This document shows, one piece after another, positions 1-8,828 of a stretch of 13,902 nt of DNA. Location of the stretch: contig JAYPTI010000089.1 in NCBI GenBank assembly GCA_038133505.1, forward strand, positions 1-13,902, given 5' to 3'. Source of the stretch: JAYQUR01 sp038133505. GTDB lineage: Bacteria > Pseudomonadota > Alphaproteobacteria > MPNO01 > UBA830. The notes under the pieces were generated by a model. The model was not told the origin of the DNA and did not search any database. It saw only the letters and a program-made list of their open reading frames with translations. Each line of letters begins with the position of its first letter. Position 1 is the first letter of the stretch. The translations under genes and the position numbers were made by a program.

Positions 1-2
1 GC

Positions 3-161
3 GGCTTCGCCCATTTCGGCAGTCTCGGCATCATGATCGGCGGGCTCGGCGCCATTGCGCCCGACCGGCGGCGCGAGATCTTGGGGCTCGGCCTCAAGTC
101 GATCCTGTCGGGCGTCATCGCGACCTGCATGACAGGCGCGGTGGTCGCGTTGTTGCTCTAG
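3..161 (+). CDS. C-terminal end of a NupC/CNT-type nucleoside transporter (partial)
   Basis: The open frame enters from the left edge and runs 52 residues to a TAG at 159-161. It begins GFAHFGSLGIMIGGLGAIAP, which matches the end of concentrative nucleoside transporters (NupC/CNT family): a 'GFANFSSIGIQIGG-GALAP'-like segment, then a charged stretch (DRRREIL), then a last hydrophobic helix (about residues 33-52, LKSILSGVIATCMTGAVVALLL). Known family role: proton- or sodium-driven uptake of nucleosides across the inner membrane. Only the last transmembrane segments are visible, so substrate and cation cannot be read. The carboxylase gene starts 9 bases downstream in the same frame, so the two could share a transcript, but a functional link is not obvious. 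Confidence 0.82.
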   Translation, partial: GFAHFGSLGIMIGGLGAIAPDRRREILGLGLKSILSGVIATCMTGAVVALLL

Positions 162-170
162 TATGCGCGG

Positions 171-2079
171 GTGTTCGACAAAGTCCTGATCGCCAACCGC
201 GGCGAAATCGCCTGCCGGATCATCGAGACGTGCCGCCGTCTGGGCGTTGCGACGGTCGCGGTCTATTCGTCCGCCGACAGAAATGCGCTCTATGTCGAGC
301 GTGCGGACGAGGCGGTCCGGCTCGGCGCGGCGCCATCCTCCGAGAGTTATCTCAATATCGACCGCATCGTGACGGCGGCGCGCGACAGCGGCGCGCAGGC
401 GATCCACCCGGGGTACGGGTTCCTGTCGGAAAACGCGGGTTTCGCGGACGCCTGCGCCGACGCGGGCATCGTCTTCATCGGGCCGACCGCCGCGGCGATC
501 CGCGCGATGGCGTCCAAGGCGGAGGCCAAACGCATCATGGCCGCAGCGGGCGTCCCCGTGCTCGCCGGCGATCCGGACGCGTCCCAGAACGACGCGTCGC
601 TGGCCCGCGCCGCGGAAGAAGCGGGCTATCCCGTCATCGTAAAGCCGGCGCTCGGCGGCGGCGGCCGAGGTATGCGCGTCGTCCACGGACCGGACGGACT
701 GGTTGAGGCGCTGGCGGCGGGCCGGCGGGAGGCCAAGGCCGCGTTCGGCGACGACGGCCTGCTGATCGAGAAGTATCTGCCGCACGCCAGGCACGTCGAG
801 GTCCAGGTCTTCGGCGACCGCCACGGCAACGTTGTCCATCTGTTCGAGCGCGATTGCTCCGTGCAGAGGCGGCACCAGAAGGTGATCGAGGAAGCGCCGG
901 CACCGAACCTCGACGACGCAACGCGACGCGCGTTGTGCGCGGCAGCGGTGACGGCGGCCGGCGCCGTCGGCTATGTCGGCGCCGGAACGGTGGAGTTTCT
1001 CGTCGGCGCCGACGGCGATTTCCGATTCATCGAGATGAACACGCGGCTGCAGGTCGAGCACCCCGTCACGGAGGCGGTCACCGGCATCGATCTTGTCGAA
1101 TGGCAGCTTCGCATCGCCTCGGGGGAACCGTTGCCGGTCGGGCAGGCGGATATTGCCTGCCGCGGCCATGCCGTCGAAGCGCGTCTCTATGCGGAGGATC
1201 CTGCCGCCGATTTCCGGCCTGGCTTCGGCCGTATCGCCCATCTCGCCTGGCCGGAGGACGAGGGCATCCGCGTCGATACGGGTATTCGCGAAGGCGACAT
1301 CGTGACCGTCGACTACGACCCGATGGTTGCCAAGATCGTCGCGCATGCCGGCAGCCGCGAGGCGGCATGCGACCGGCTCTCCGCCGCGCTCGCGTCGCTG
1401 CGGCTTGCCGGGCCGATGACGAACGAACGTTTCCTGCGCGCGATCGTCGACCATCGAGACTTCCGGANNNNNNNNNNGAGTCGTGGATACCGGGTTTTTG
1501 GTTGAGACGCTCGACGATCTCATCCGTATCGATCCCGTCCCCGACCCGATCCTGGCTCTTGCCGCCCTCTCCGGCCTGACAGGCGGATCTACCGGTTCGA
1601 ACGATCCCTGGTCCGATTCCCGTGGATGGCGGCTCGGCGGCGGCGCGTCGCGGCGCATCGAGATTTCGGCAAACGGCGAGAACCATTCGTTTTCGTATCG
1701 GGCCGGCGAGCTTTTGCGGGACGGGCAGCCGCTCGGGGCGGATTTCCCCGAAGGGGACGTCTATCGCGATGGAAACCGCCTGACCGTATTCGCGGACGGC
1801 GACCGTTACGTCGCCGAGATCGTCGATCCGCTCACAATCGGGGATGGGGCCGGCTCGCTGGCGGGCTCGTTGCGGTCGACCATGCCCGGCATCGTCGTCG
1901 CGACGCCGGTCGCCGAGGGCGAGCGCGTCGCGGCGGGAACGGTGCTGATCGTCATCGAGGCGATGAAGGTGGAGCACTCCATCCGCGCGCAGGCCGACGG
2001 CACGGTGGTTGCGATGCCGTTCGCGGTCGGCGACAGGGTATCGGAAGGGATAGAACTCGTGGTCTTCGAGGCGGACTGA
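171..2079 (+). CDS. Biotin-dependent acyl-CoA carboxylase alpha subunit (biotin carboxylase + biotinyl domain), interrupted by assembly gap
   Basis: This subunit carboxylates its own biotin using ATP and bicarbonate, then passes CO2 to a carboxyltransferase partner acting on an acyl-CoA. Residues 1-432 form the biotin carboxylase: N-terminal MFDKVLIANRGEIACRI, Lys158, glycine loop GGGGRGM (162-168), CSVQRRHQK (229-237), and FIEMNTRLQVEHPVTE with Glu288, Asn290, Arg292 and Glu296. After the N run the protein resumes at VVDTGFLVE and ends in a biotinyl domain with EAMKVEHS (biotin Lys codon 1966-1968). The total of about 635 residues fits methylcrotonyl/geranyl/propionyl-type alpha subunits; the substrate cannot be decided. 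The frame changes at the gap only because ten N do not equal the real spacing. Both halves read in frame if the missing length is a multiple of three, and homologue spacing suggests 0-3 bases. GTG 171 is the first usable start after an in-frame TAG. No carboxyltransferase beta gene is present here. Confidence 0.9.
1468..1477. other. Assembly gap (10 N) inside the carboxylase gene
   Basis: Ten consecutive N. One base of a codon is left before the run and two bases after it, so the real missing length should be a multiple of three, not ten. Ten is therefore a placeholder. The apparent stop at 1503-1505 in the upstream frame is an artefact of this. Confidence 0.97.
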
Positions 2080-2094
2080 CCGTCAGTCGCGGAT

Positions 2095-2480
2095 ATGCCG
2101 CCGCGGCCACCTGAGAACGACGACAGCGGTACCGGCGCGGCGCCGCACCGGACGCGGTATTTCGCGACGGTTCAGCTTCCGGCCGTTCTCGATCTCCTGA
2201 TTTCGGACGACACGAATCCGCGCTCGCTCGCGTTCCAGGCCGACGTCCNNNNNNNNNNCGCCAGAACTATCTCGCGGAGGAGATGCGGAGCGCCATCCGT
2301 CTGGCCGACATGTCGCAGCTCGCCCTCGAGGCCGATGGCCGCGGCCGCCGCGCCCGGCTCGACAGGTTCCTCCGCGACCACCAGGAAAGCGCCCAGAGCA
2401 TCTCGGACGCCCTCGCGCAGACATACTTCACCCACGTGCTGGCGGTGCGTAGCAGCGGTGCGGCGGATTCTCAGACGTGA
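2095..2480 (+). CDS. C-terminal fragment of an alpha-E domain protein, interrupted by assembly gap
   Basis: Two short frames on either side of an N run read as the end of an alpha-E (DUF403) protein. Before the gap is RTRYFATVQLPAVLDLLISD followed by DTNPRSLAFQADV, close to the family's 'Y+..Y...L.LAPVLDLLLLDETNPRSLAFQL' segment. After it is RQNYLAEEMRSAIRLADM, then a helical tail ending SDALAQTYFTHVLAVR, like the family's 'LSDALT..YFSHA' end. Alpha-E domains are about 300 residues; only the last 110 or so are here. Recognisable homology starts near base 2149, just 70 bases after the carboxylase stop, so the N-terminal part is absent and the ATG at 2095 is only the first available start. The frames join if the real gap is 2 modulo 3. 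The TGA overlaps the GTG of the transglutaminase gene, the tight coupling usual for this pair. The family partners with ATP-grasp peptide ligases; its own activity is not established. It could be a decayed gene or a contig-joining error. Confidence 0.65.
2249..2258. other. Assembly gap (10 N) inside the alpha-E fragment
   Basis: Ten consecutive N. One codon base is left over upstream (2248) and none downstream, so an intact gene needs a missing length of 2 modulo 3. Family members have roughly 10-25 residues between the two flanking motifs, so several tens of bases are probably missing. Confidence 0.97.
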
Positions 2481-3352
2481 TCTACGATATCGACCACCGG
2501 ACGACCTACAAGTACGCGCAGCCGGTCTCGATCTCCCATCATCTGCTCCATATGTGTCCGCGTCCGACCGCGGGACAGAACGTCGAGCGCCACAATCTGT
2601 TCATCGAGCCGGCGGCGACGGTGATCCGTGACTCCGTCGACTATTTCGGCAATACCGCGACGCACGTCACGATCGAGGAGTCGCATGCCGAGCTCTCGAT
2701 CGTCGCGCGCAGCACGGTCGACGTCTTCGGCGCGCCGCCCGTCGAACCCTGGACGTCGCCGCCGTGGGAGACGGTCGCCGATCTTCTTGCCCGTGCGGCG
2801 AACGCAGAGGCTCTCGATGCGGCGCAGTGCCTCTACGATTCGCCGATGACGATGGCGGGCTCGCGCGTCCGGGAATATGCCGCCGCCTCTTTCGCGCCAG
2901 GGCGGCCCGTCCTCGAGGTCGCGCTCGACCTGATGGGGCGGATTTTCAATGACTTCAAATTCGACGACAGCGTCACCGATGTCGCTACGCCCGTCGATAC
3001 GGTCTTCGAGGAGCGCGGTGGGGTCTGCCAGGATTTCGCGCATTTGCAGATTGCCTGCCTGCGCGCCCATGGCATCGCCGCGCGCTACGTCAGCGGCTAC
3101 ATCCTGACACATCCGCCGGAGGGGAAGGAGCGGCTGGTGGGCGCGGACGCGTCGCACGCGTGGCTGTCCGTATGGTCGCCCGGCTACGGCTGGATGGACG
3201 TCGATCCGACCAACAACCACGTGCCGACGACCGAGCACGTCACTGTCGACTGGGGGCGCGACTACGGCGACGTCAGCCCGATCAACGGCATGGTCGTCGG
3301 CGGCGGCGAGCACCGCGTCGACGTTGCCGTGGACATGCGCCCGCTCGGTTAG
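2477..3352 (+). CDS. Transglutaminase-like cysteine protease/amidase (alpha-E-associated family)
   Basis: A 291-residue cytoplasmic protein with no signal peptide. Residues 1-85 resemble the bacterial transglutaminase N-terminal beta domain (MIYDIDHRTTYKYAQPVSIS, HHLLHMCPRP). The catalytic core is near residues 155-250, with Cys184 in GGVCQDFAHL, His227 in SHAWLSVW and Asp243 in MDVDPTNN, the papain-like Cys-His-Asp triad. The tail GRDYGDVSPINGMVVGGG is typical of this bacterial family. Known context: these genes sit with alpha-E and circularly permuted ATP-grasp (DUF404/407) genes, sometimes with the Anbu peptidase, and are proposed to make or cut a peptide tag; the substrate is unknown. The GTG start overlaps the preceding TGA, implying translational coupling. 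The length is near normal, so this gene looks intact even though its partner is truncated. Confidence 0.9.
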   Translation: MIYDIDHRTTYKYAQPVSISHHLLHMCPRPTAGQNVERHNLFIEPAATVIRDSVDYFGNTATHVTIEESHAELSIVARSTVDVFGAPPVEPWTSPPWETVADLLARAANAEALDAAQCLYDSPMTMAGSRVREYAAASFAPGRPVLEVALDLMGRIFNDFKFDDSVTDVATPVDTVFEERGGVCQDFAHLQIACLRAHGIAARYVSGYILTHPPEGKERLVGADASHAWLSVWSPGYGWMDVDPTNNHVPTTEHVTVDWGRDYGDVSPINGMVVGGGEHRVDVAVDMRPLG

Positions 3353-3417
3353 GGCGCCCGCATTGCGGCGAATCGCCGGCCGTGTTTCCTTGCGATATAT
3401 GCGATAGTTAAAAACCG

Positions 3418-3432
3418 GAACAAACCCGGAAT
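3418..3432. promoter_or_regulatory. Second LexA/SOS-box-like repeat, distal to recA
   Basis: GAACAAACCCGGAAT fits GAAC-N7-GAAC, the direct-repeat site of alphaproteobacterial LexA, with one mismatch in the second half. It lies about 55 bases upstream of the recA promoter candidate. Single occurrences of such a short motif can arise by chance, so this is a candidate only. Confidence 0.35.
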
Positions 3433-3475
3433 TTGTCTTCGAAAACAACGTGTTTTCAATTATTTGAAAAAACCG

Positions 3476-3503
3476 TTGCCAATGAGAACAAAAAGAGTAC
3501 ATT
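3476..3503 (+). promoter_or_regulatory. recA promoter (sigma70-like)
   Basis: TTGCCA (3476-3481, 5 of 6 matches to TTGACA), a 16-base spacer and TACATT (3498-3503, 4 of 6 matches to TATAAT) stand 65 bases before the recA start, in a stretch clearly richer in A and T than the genes around it. Transcription would begin near 3510. The spacer holds an SOS-box-like repeat, the expected arrangement for LexA repression. Confidence 0.6.
3486..3500. promoter_or_regulatory. LexA/SOS-box candidate overlapping the recA promoter
   Basis: GAACAAAAAGAGTAC matches the alphaproteobacterial LexA site GAAC-N7-GAAC with one mismatch (GTAC in the second half). It lies between the -35 and -10 elements, so bound LexA would block RNA polymerase. 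recA is a core SOS gene in this class, which supports the call. Confidence 0.6.
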
Positions 3504-3567
3504 CTGTTCCCCAGGGGCCGCAGCGCCGCATTGATGCTTATGGCATTGCCGCAAACAGGAGGGCAGA

Positions 3568-4677
<1,110 letters not shown>

Positions 4678-4702
4678 CGCCTCCCGTTCCCTGAGTGCTC
4701 TG

Positions 4703-4726
4703 CGGGCCCCGAATGGGGCCCGTTTT
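4703..4726 (+). terminator. Intrinsic terminator of recA
   Basis: An 8-bp perfect GC stem, CGGGCCCC (4703-4710) with GGGGCCCG (4715-4722), around a GAAT loop and followed by TTTT (4723-4726), 25 bases after the recA stop. Confidence 0.92.
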
Positions 4727-4928
4727 GCGTTTCGCCGGCGTTCCGGGCGGACGGTCGCGGTCTGCCGGGGGACGTTGCCCATCCGGTGGGACGGCGCGCC
4801 GGAGTTCTGGACACCCGGCCCGGCGAAGGCTAAAACCGTTCGCTTCCCCGGCACGAAATTATATCGGGTTGCCAACGACTTGGGCGGGCCTGAAGGCCTC
4901 TCGGCGGGCGATTTACGGAAACGGACAG

Positions 4929-7583
4929 ATGACAGTGACGACCAGCGATATTCGTAAGGCTTTTCTGGATTATTTCGGAGCCAACGGCCACGAGATCGTC
5001 TCGTCGTCGTCGCTCGTGCCGCACAACGACCCGACGTTGCTGTTCACGAACGCCGGCATGGTGCAGTTCAAGAACGTCTTCACCGGGCTGGAGCACCGGT
5101 CCTACAGCCGCGCGACCACGTCGCAGAAATGCGTCCGCGCCGGCGGCAAGCACAACGACCTCGAAAACGTCGGCTACACCGCGCGTCACCACACGTTCTT
5201 CGAGATGCTCGGCAATTTCTCGTTCGGCGACTATTTCAAGGATGTCGCGATCGAACTCGCGTGGAACCTGGTTACGAAAGAATACGGCCTCTCGAAGGAG
5301 AAGCTGCTCGTCACGGTCTTCTCCGAGGACGACGAGGCGTTCGACCTGTGGAAGAAGATCGCGGGCCTCTCCGAGGACCGCATCATCCGGATCCCGACCA
5401 GCGACAATTTCTGGTCGATGGGCGATACCGGCCCGTGCGGCCCCTGTTCCGAGATTTTCTACGATCACGGCGAGGACATTCCCGGCGGCCCGCCCGGCAG
5501 CCCGGACGAGGACGGCGACCGGTTCATCGAGATCTGGAATCTCGTCTTCATGCAGTACGAGCAGCTCAACGCGGAGACGCGCAACGACTTGCCGCGCCCG
5601 TCGATCGACACCGGCATGGGGCTCGAGCGCATCGCCGCGGTCCTCCAGGGCCAGCACGACAATTACGACATCGACCTCATGCGCAACCTGATCGAGGCGT
5701 CGGCCGCCGCGTCGGGCGTCGAGGCCGACGGCGAGCACAAGGTCTCGCACCGCGTGATCGCGGACCACCTGCGCGCTTCCAGCTTCCTGATGGCGGACGG
5801 CGTGCTGCCGTCCAACGAAGGGCGCGGATACGTCCTGCGCCGGATCATGCGGCGCGCCATGCGCCACGCGCACATCATGGGCTGCGACGAACCGCTCCTG
5901 TGGAAGCTCGTCCCCGCGCTCGTCGGCGAGATGGGGAAGGCCTTCCCCGAACTGAACCGCGCCGAGGCGCTCGTCACCGAGACGCTGAAGCTCGAAGAAA
6001 CCCGCTTCAAGGAGACGCTCGGCCGCGGGCTGCGGCTGCTGTCCGAGGAAACAGGCAAGCTCGGCGACGGCGAGGCGCTCCCCGGCGATGTCGCGTTCCG
6101 CCTCTACGACACCTACGGCTTTCCCCTGGACCTGACCGAGGACGTCTTGCGCGGCCAGGGACGCGCCGTTGACACCGACGGTTTCGACGTCGCGATGGAG
6201 CGCCAGCGCGCCGAAGCGCGGAAGAACTGGGCCGGCTCCGGCGATGCGGCCGACGAGAGCGTCTGGTTCGACGTTCGCGAGCGGACCGGCGCGACCGAAT
6301 TCCTTGGCTACACGGCGGAGACCGCGGAAGGCGCGATCACCGCCATCGTCGTCGACGGCGCCGAGAGCGATAGCGCGTCCGCCGGAACGGACGTGACCTT
6401 CGTCGCCAACCAGACCCCATTCTATGCAGAATCCGGCGGCCAGCAGGGCGACCGCGGCACGGTGGCGTTCGACGGCGGCGTCGTGGATGTGACCGACACC
6501 CAGAAGAAGCTCGGCGATCTGCACGTTCATATCGGCCGCGTTCGCGAGGGGACGCTCAGCGTGGGCATGACCGCGAACTTCACGGTGGAGGGACCGCGGC
6601 GGTCCGCGCTGCGCGCCCATCATTCGGCGACCCATCTCCTGCACGAGGCGCTCCGCCGCCGGCTCGGCGATCACGTGACGCAGAAGGGTTCGATGGTTTC
6701 GCCCGACCGGTTGCGTTTCGACATTTCGCACCCGAAGGCGATCGAAAGCGGCGACCTGCGCGCCATCGAACGCGAGGTTAATACGCGTATCCGGCTCAAC
6801 ACGCCCGTCGACACGCGGCTGATGACGCCCGACGAAGCGATCGAGCAGGGCGCCATGGCACTGTTCGGCGAAAAATACGGCGACGAGGTGCGCGTCGTCA
6901 CCATGGGCGGGAACGACGAGAAATTTTCGGTCGAGCTGTGCGGCGGGACGCATGTTTCGCGCACCGGCGACATCGGCTTCTTCCGCATCCTGAGCGACAG
7001 TGCCGTCGCCGCGGGCGTCCGCCGCATCGAGGCAGTTGTCGGCGCCGCCGCAGAGGATTTCGTGACCGCCAACACGGCGTCGCTGCAGTCGGCCGCGTCG
7101 GAACTCAAGACGGCGCCGGAAGAGGTGCCGGAGCGTATCGCCGCGCTCCTCGACGAGCGCCGCAGGATGGAGCGCGAGATTTCCGACCTGCGCCGCAAGC
7201 TCGCGACCGGCGGCGGCGGGGAAGGCGGCTCGGGCGGCGAGGTGCGCGAGATCGCGGGCCTCAAATATGCGCCCCGGAAGCTCGACGGCGTTCCCGCGAA
7301 GGAGCTCAAGCCGCTTGCCGACGACATCAAGAAGCAGATCGGTTCCGGCGTGACGGCGATCGTGTCGGTCGACGACGGCAAGGCGTCCATCGTTGTCGGG
7401 GTGACCGACGACATGACCGACCGGCTGAGCGCCGTCGATCTCGTGCGCGTCGGTTCCGCTGCGCTCGGCGGGAAGGGCGGCGGCGGGCGGCCCGACATGG
7501 CACAGGCCGGCGGCCCCGACGGTTCGGCGGCGGATGCCGCGCTCGAGGCCATCGCCTCGGCCATCGGCGAACAGGCAGCCTGA
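4929..7583 (+). CDS. alaS: Alanine--tRNA ligase
   Basis: AlaS charges tRNA-Ala with alanine and hydrolyses mischarged Ser- or Gly-tRNA-Ala. The 884 residues show the whole family layout: a class II catalytic core with FTNAGMVQFKNVFTG, TARHHTFFEMLGNFSFGDYF and the motif 3 box GMGLER (229-234); an editing domain with ESGGQQGDRG, HSATH at 565-569 and CGGTH at 671-675 (zinc ligands); and a C-Ala oligomerisation domain ending GGKGGGGRPDMAQAGG. The ATG at 4929 is chosen because the protein then begins MTVTTSDIRKAFLDYFGANG as in relatives. The same frame is open further upstream, but that stretch contains the recA terminator. A weak GGA lies a few bases before the ATG. recA-alaS order is common in alphaproteobacteria. 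The channel gene starts 26 bases after the stop and is probably co-transcribed. Confidence 0.99.
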   Translation: MTVTTSDIRKAFLDYFGANGHEIVSSSSLVPHNDPTLLFTNAGMVQFKNVFTGLEHRSYSRATTSQKCVRAGGKHNDLENVGYTARHHTFFEMLGNFSFGDYFKDVAIELAWNLVTKEYGLSKEKLLVTVFSEDDEAFDLWKKIAGLSEDRIIRIPTSDNFWSMGDTGPCGPCSEIFYDHGEDIPGGPPGSPDEDGDRFIEIWNLVFMQYEQLNAETRNDLPRPSIDTGMGLERIAAVLQGQHDNYDIDLMRNLIEASAAASGVEADGEHKVSHRVIADHLRASSFLMADGVLPSNEGRGYVLRRIMRRAMRHAHIMGCDEPLLWKLVPALVGEMGKAFPELNRAEALVTETLKLEETRFKETLGRGLRLLSEETGKLGDGEALPGDVAFRLYDTYGFPLDLTEDVLRGQGRAVDTDGFDVAMERQRAEARKNWAGSGDAADESVWFDVRERTGATEFLGYTAETAEGAITAIVVDGAESDSASAGTDVTFVANQTPFYAESGGQQGDRGTVAFDGGVVDVTDTQKKLGDLHVHIGRVREGTLSVGMTANFTVEGPRRSALRAHHSATHLLHEALRRRLGDHVTQKGSMVSPDRLRFDISHPKAIESGDLRAIEREVNTRIRLNTPVDTRLMTPDEAIEQGAMALFGEKYGDEVRVVTMGGNDEKFSVELCGGTHVSRTGDIGFFRILSDSAVAAGVRRIEAVVGAAAEDFVTANTASLQSAASELKTAPEEVPERIAALLDERRRMEREISDLRRKLATGGGGEGGSGGEVREIAGLKYAPRKLDGVPAKELKPLADDIKKQIGSGVTAIVSVDDGKASIVVGVTDDMTDRLSAVDLVRVGSAALGGKGGGGRPDMAQAGGPDGSAADAALEAIASAIGEQAA

Positions 7584-7609
7584 TTTAACCTGCACGGCGG
7601 GAGCGGCCC

Positions 7610-7870
7610 ATGAAGGCCCTGCGTGTCCGCGTATTCGAACTGCTCGACGGCGACCGCCACGGCGACCGTCCGAGAACGATCATGGACATCGTTCTGGTCT
7701 CGTTGATTCTGATCAGCACGGCGGCGATCATTCTCGAGTCGGACAAGCGCCTCGCTGCCGATTACCTGGATCTTTTCGATCTGATCGAAATCGTCGTGGT
7801 GATCGCTTTCACGGTGGAGTATGCGGGGCGGATATGGGCGGCGCCCGAGCATCCGCGTTTCGTGCTGTAA
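7610..7870 (+). CDS. N-terminal piece (S1-S2) of a voltage-gated ion channel, ending at an in-frame TAA
   Basis: These 86 residues carry a charged N-terminus and two hydrophobic helices: S1 about 25-43 (MDIVLVSLILISTAAIIL) and S2 about 56-75 (FDLIEIVVVIAFTVEYAGRI), with the acidic and aromatic residues typical of a voltage-sensor S2. It stops at TAA 7868-7870. The next codons of the same frame continue directly into S3 of the same kind of channel, so this is the front end of one interrupted gene rather than an independent protein. The start has GGGAG upstream (about 7600) and lies 26 bases after alaS. A nonsense mutation, a sequencing or assembly error, or a true two-part channel are all possible; the first two are likelier. 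Confidence 0.75.
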   Translation: MKALRVRVFELLDGDRHGDRPRTIMDIVLVSLILISTAAIILESDKRLAADYLDLFDLIEIVVVIAFTVEYAGRIWAAPEHPRFVL

Positions 7871-7876
7871 TCGCCG

Positions 7877-8755
7877 ATGCATGCCCGGCTTCGCTATATG
7901 ATCAGCCCGCTGGCGCTGATCGATCTCGCCGCAATCCTGCCGTTCTATCTGGCGTTCGTCATTCCGGCGGATCTCCGGTTTCTGCGGCTCTTCCGTCTGA
8001 TCACGATTTTCAAGATCGCCCACTATTCCCCGGCGCTGGTGACGATGGGCTACGTCGTGCGCAAGCAATGGCGAACGGTTTTCGGCTCGCTGTACATCCT
8101 CGGCGTGCTGCTCGTCGTGTCGTCGGGGTTCATGTACATGCTCGAGCGAAACGCCCAGCCGGAGGTATTCGGCAGCATTCTCGATTCGATGTGGTGGGCA
8201 ATGGCGACACTGACGACCGTGGGATATGGCGACGTAACCCCCGTCACGGCGGGAGGGCGGATCGTCGGCAGCATCGTGATGGTTCTCGGCATCGGCGTCT
8301 TCGTGCTGTGGACGTCGATCTTCGCCGCCGGCTACATGGAAGAAGCGAGCCGGCGCAACTTCGTCGTAACCTGGAATCTCGTCGCCAAGGTGCCCGGCTT
8401 CTCGGTTCTCGACGCGGAGCGCATCTCCGACATCGTGGAGCTGCTGTCGCCCGAGATCGTGCCGGCGCGCTACACTATCATTCGTCGCGGCGAGGTGGCG
8501 GACGCGATGTATTTCGTCATATCCGGCGAGCTCGAGGTCGACATGCCGAACGATGTCTATCACGTCCATGACGGTCAGTTTTTCGGCGCGCGAGGTCTTC
8601 TGGAGGGAGGCGCCCGCCGCGCGACGGTGACCACGCTGACCGAGTGTCAGCTTCTGCGGCTGGACAAGCGGAACTTCACCCATCTTATGGAAGCCGAGCC
8701 GGGCCTGCGGGAGGCGATCGAAGCCGAAGGAGGGAGTGTCCTGGACAGCGGCTAG
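7877..8755 (+). CDS. Main part (S3-S6 + cyclic-nucleotide-binding domain) of a potassium channel split by a stop codon
   Basis: Read from ATG 7877 (292 residues), it contains S3 (ALIDLAAILPFYLAFV), an S4 with arginines every third position (R34, R37, R40, then K46), S5 (about 67-88), a pore helix, the potassium filter TVGYGD (114-119), S6 (about 128-150), and a C-terminal cyclic-nucleotide-binding fold from about 172 to 285. The layout is that of bacterial MlotiK1-like CNBD channels in the inner membrane. In the phosphate-binding cassette the usual FGE is FGA (FFGARGLL, Ala238), while the following RRATV arginine is kept, so ligand binding may be altered. The frame is continuous with 7610-7870 apart from one TAA. 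ATG 7877 lies six bases past that stop without a clear ribosome site, so expression from it would need reinitiation. A full-length product would be about 381 residues. Confidence 0.85.
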   Translation: MHARLRYMISPLALIDLAAILPFYLAFVIPADLRFLRLFRLITIFKIAHYSPALVTMGYVVRKQWRTVFGSLYILGVLLVVSSGFMYMLERNAQPEVFGSILDSMWWAMATLTTVGYGDVTPVTAGGRIVGSIVMVLGIGVFVLWTSIFAAGYMEEASRRNFVVTWNLVAKVPGFSVLDAERISDIVELLSPEIVPARYTIIRRGEVADAMYFVISGELEVDMPNDVYHVHDGQFFGARGLLEGGARRATVTTLTECQLLRLDKRNFTHLMEAEPGLREAIEAEGGSVLDSG

Positions 8756-8828
8756 CCGCCGTAAACGGGCGGAATTGCTCGGTTCCGGAGCCCCGGCGGG
8801 CCGTTCGGGGAATGCGACCATCCGCCCC

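Noticed and set aside
1468..1505. Programmed frameshift in the carboxylase gene
   Set aside because: The frame change coincides exactly with an N placeholder of arbitrary length; there is no slippery sequence to see.
3366..3378. Hairpin CGGCG-AAT-CGCCG after the transglutaminase gene as a terminator
   Set aside because: The stem is only 5 bp and no T run follows.
4695..4928. Upstream in-frame extension of alaS
   Set aside because: It contains the recA terminator hairpin and encodes sequence unlike AlaS; the family N-terminus begins at 4929.
4830..7595. A 921-codon open frame on the minus strand opposite alaS
   Set aside because: High GC keeps the antisense frame open. It has no recognisable motifs and is fully overlapped by a certain alaS.
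7868..7870. Recoding (selenocysteine-type readthrough) at the channel stop
   Set aside because: The codon is TAA, not TGA, with no downstream element visible. A mutation, base error or reinitiation is simpler.
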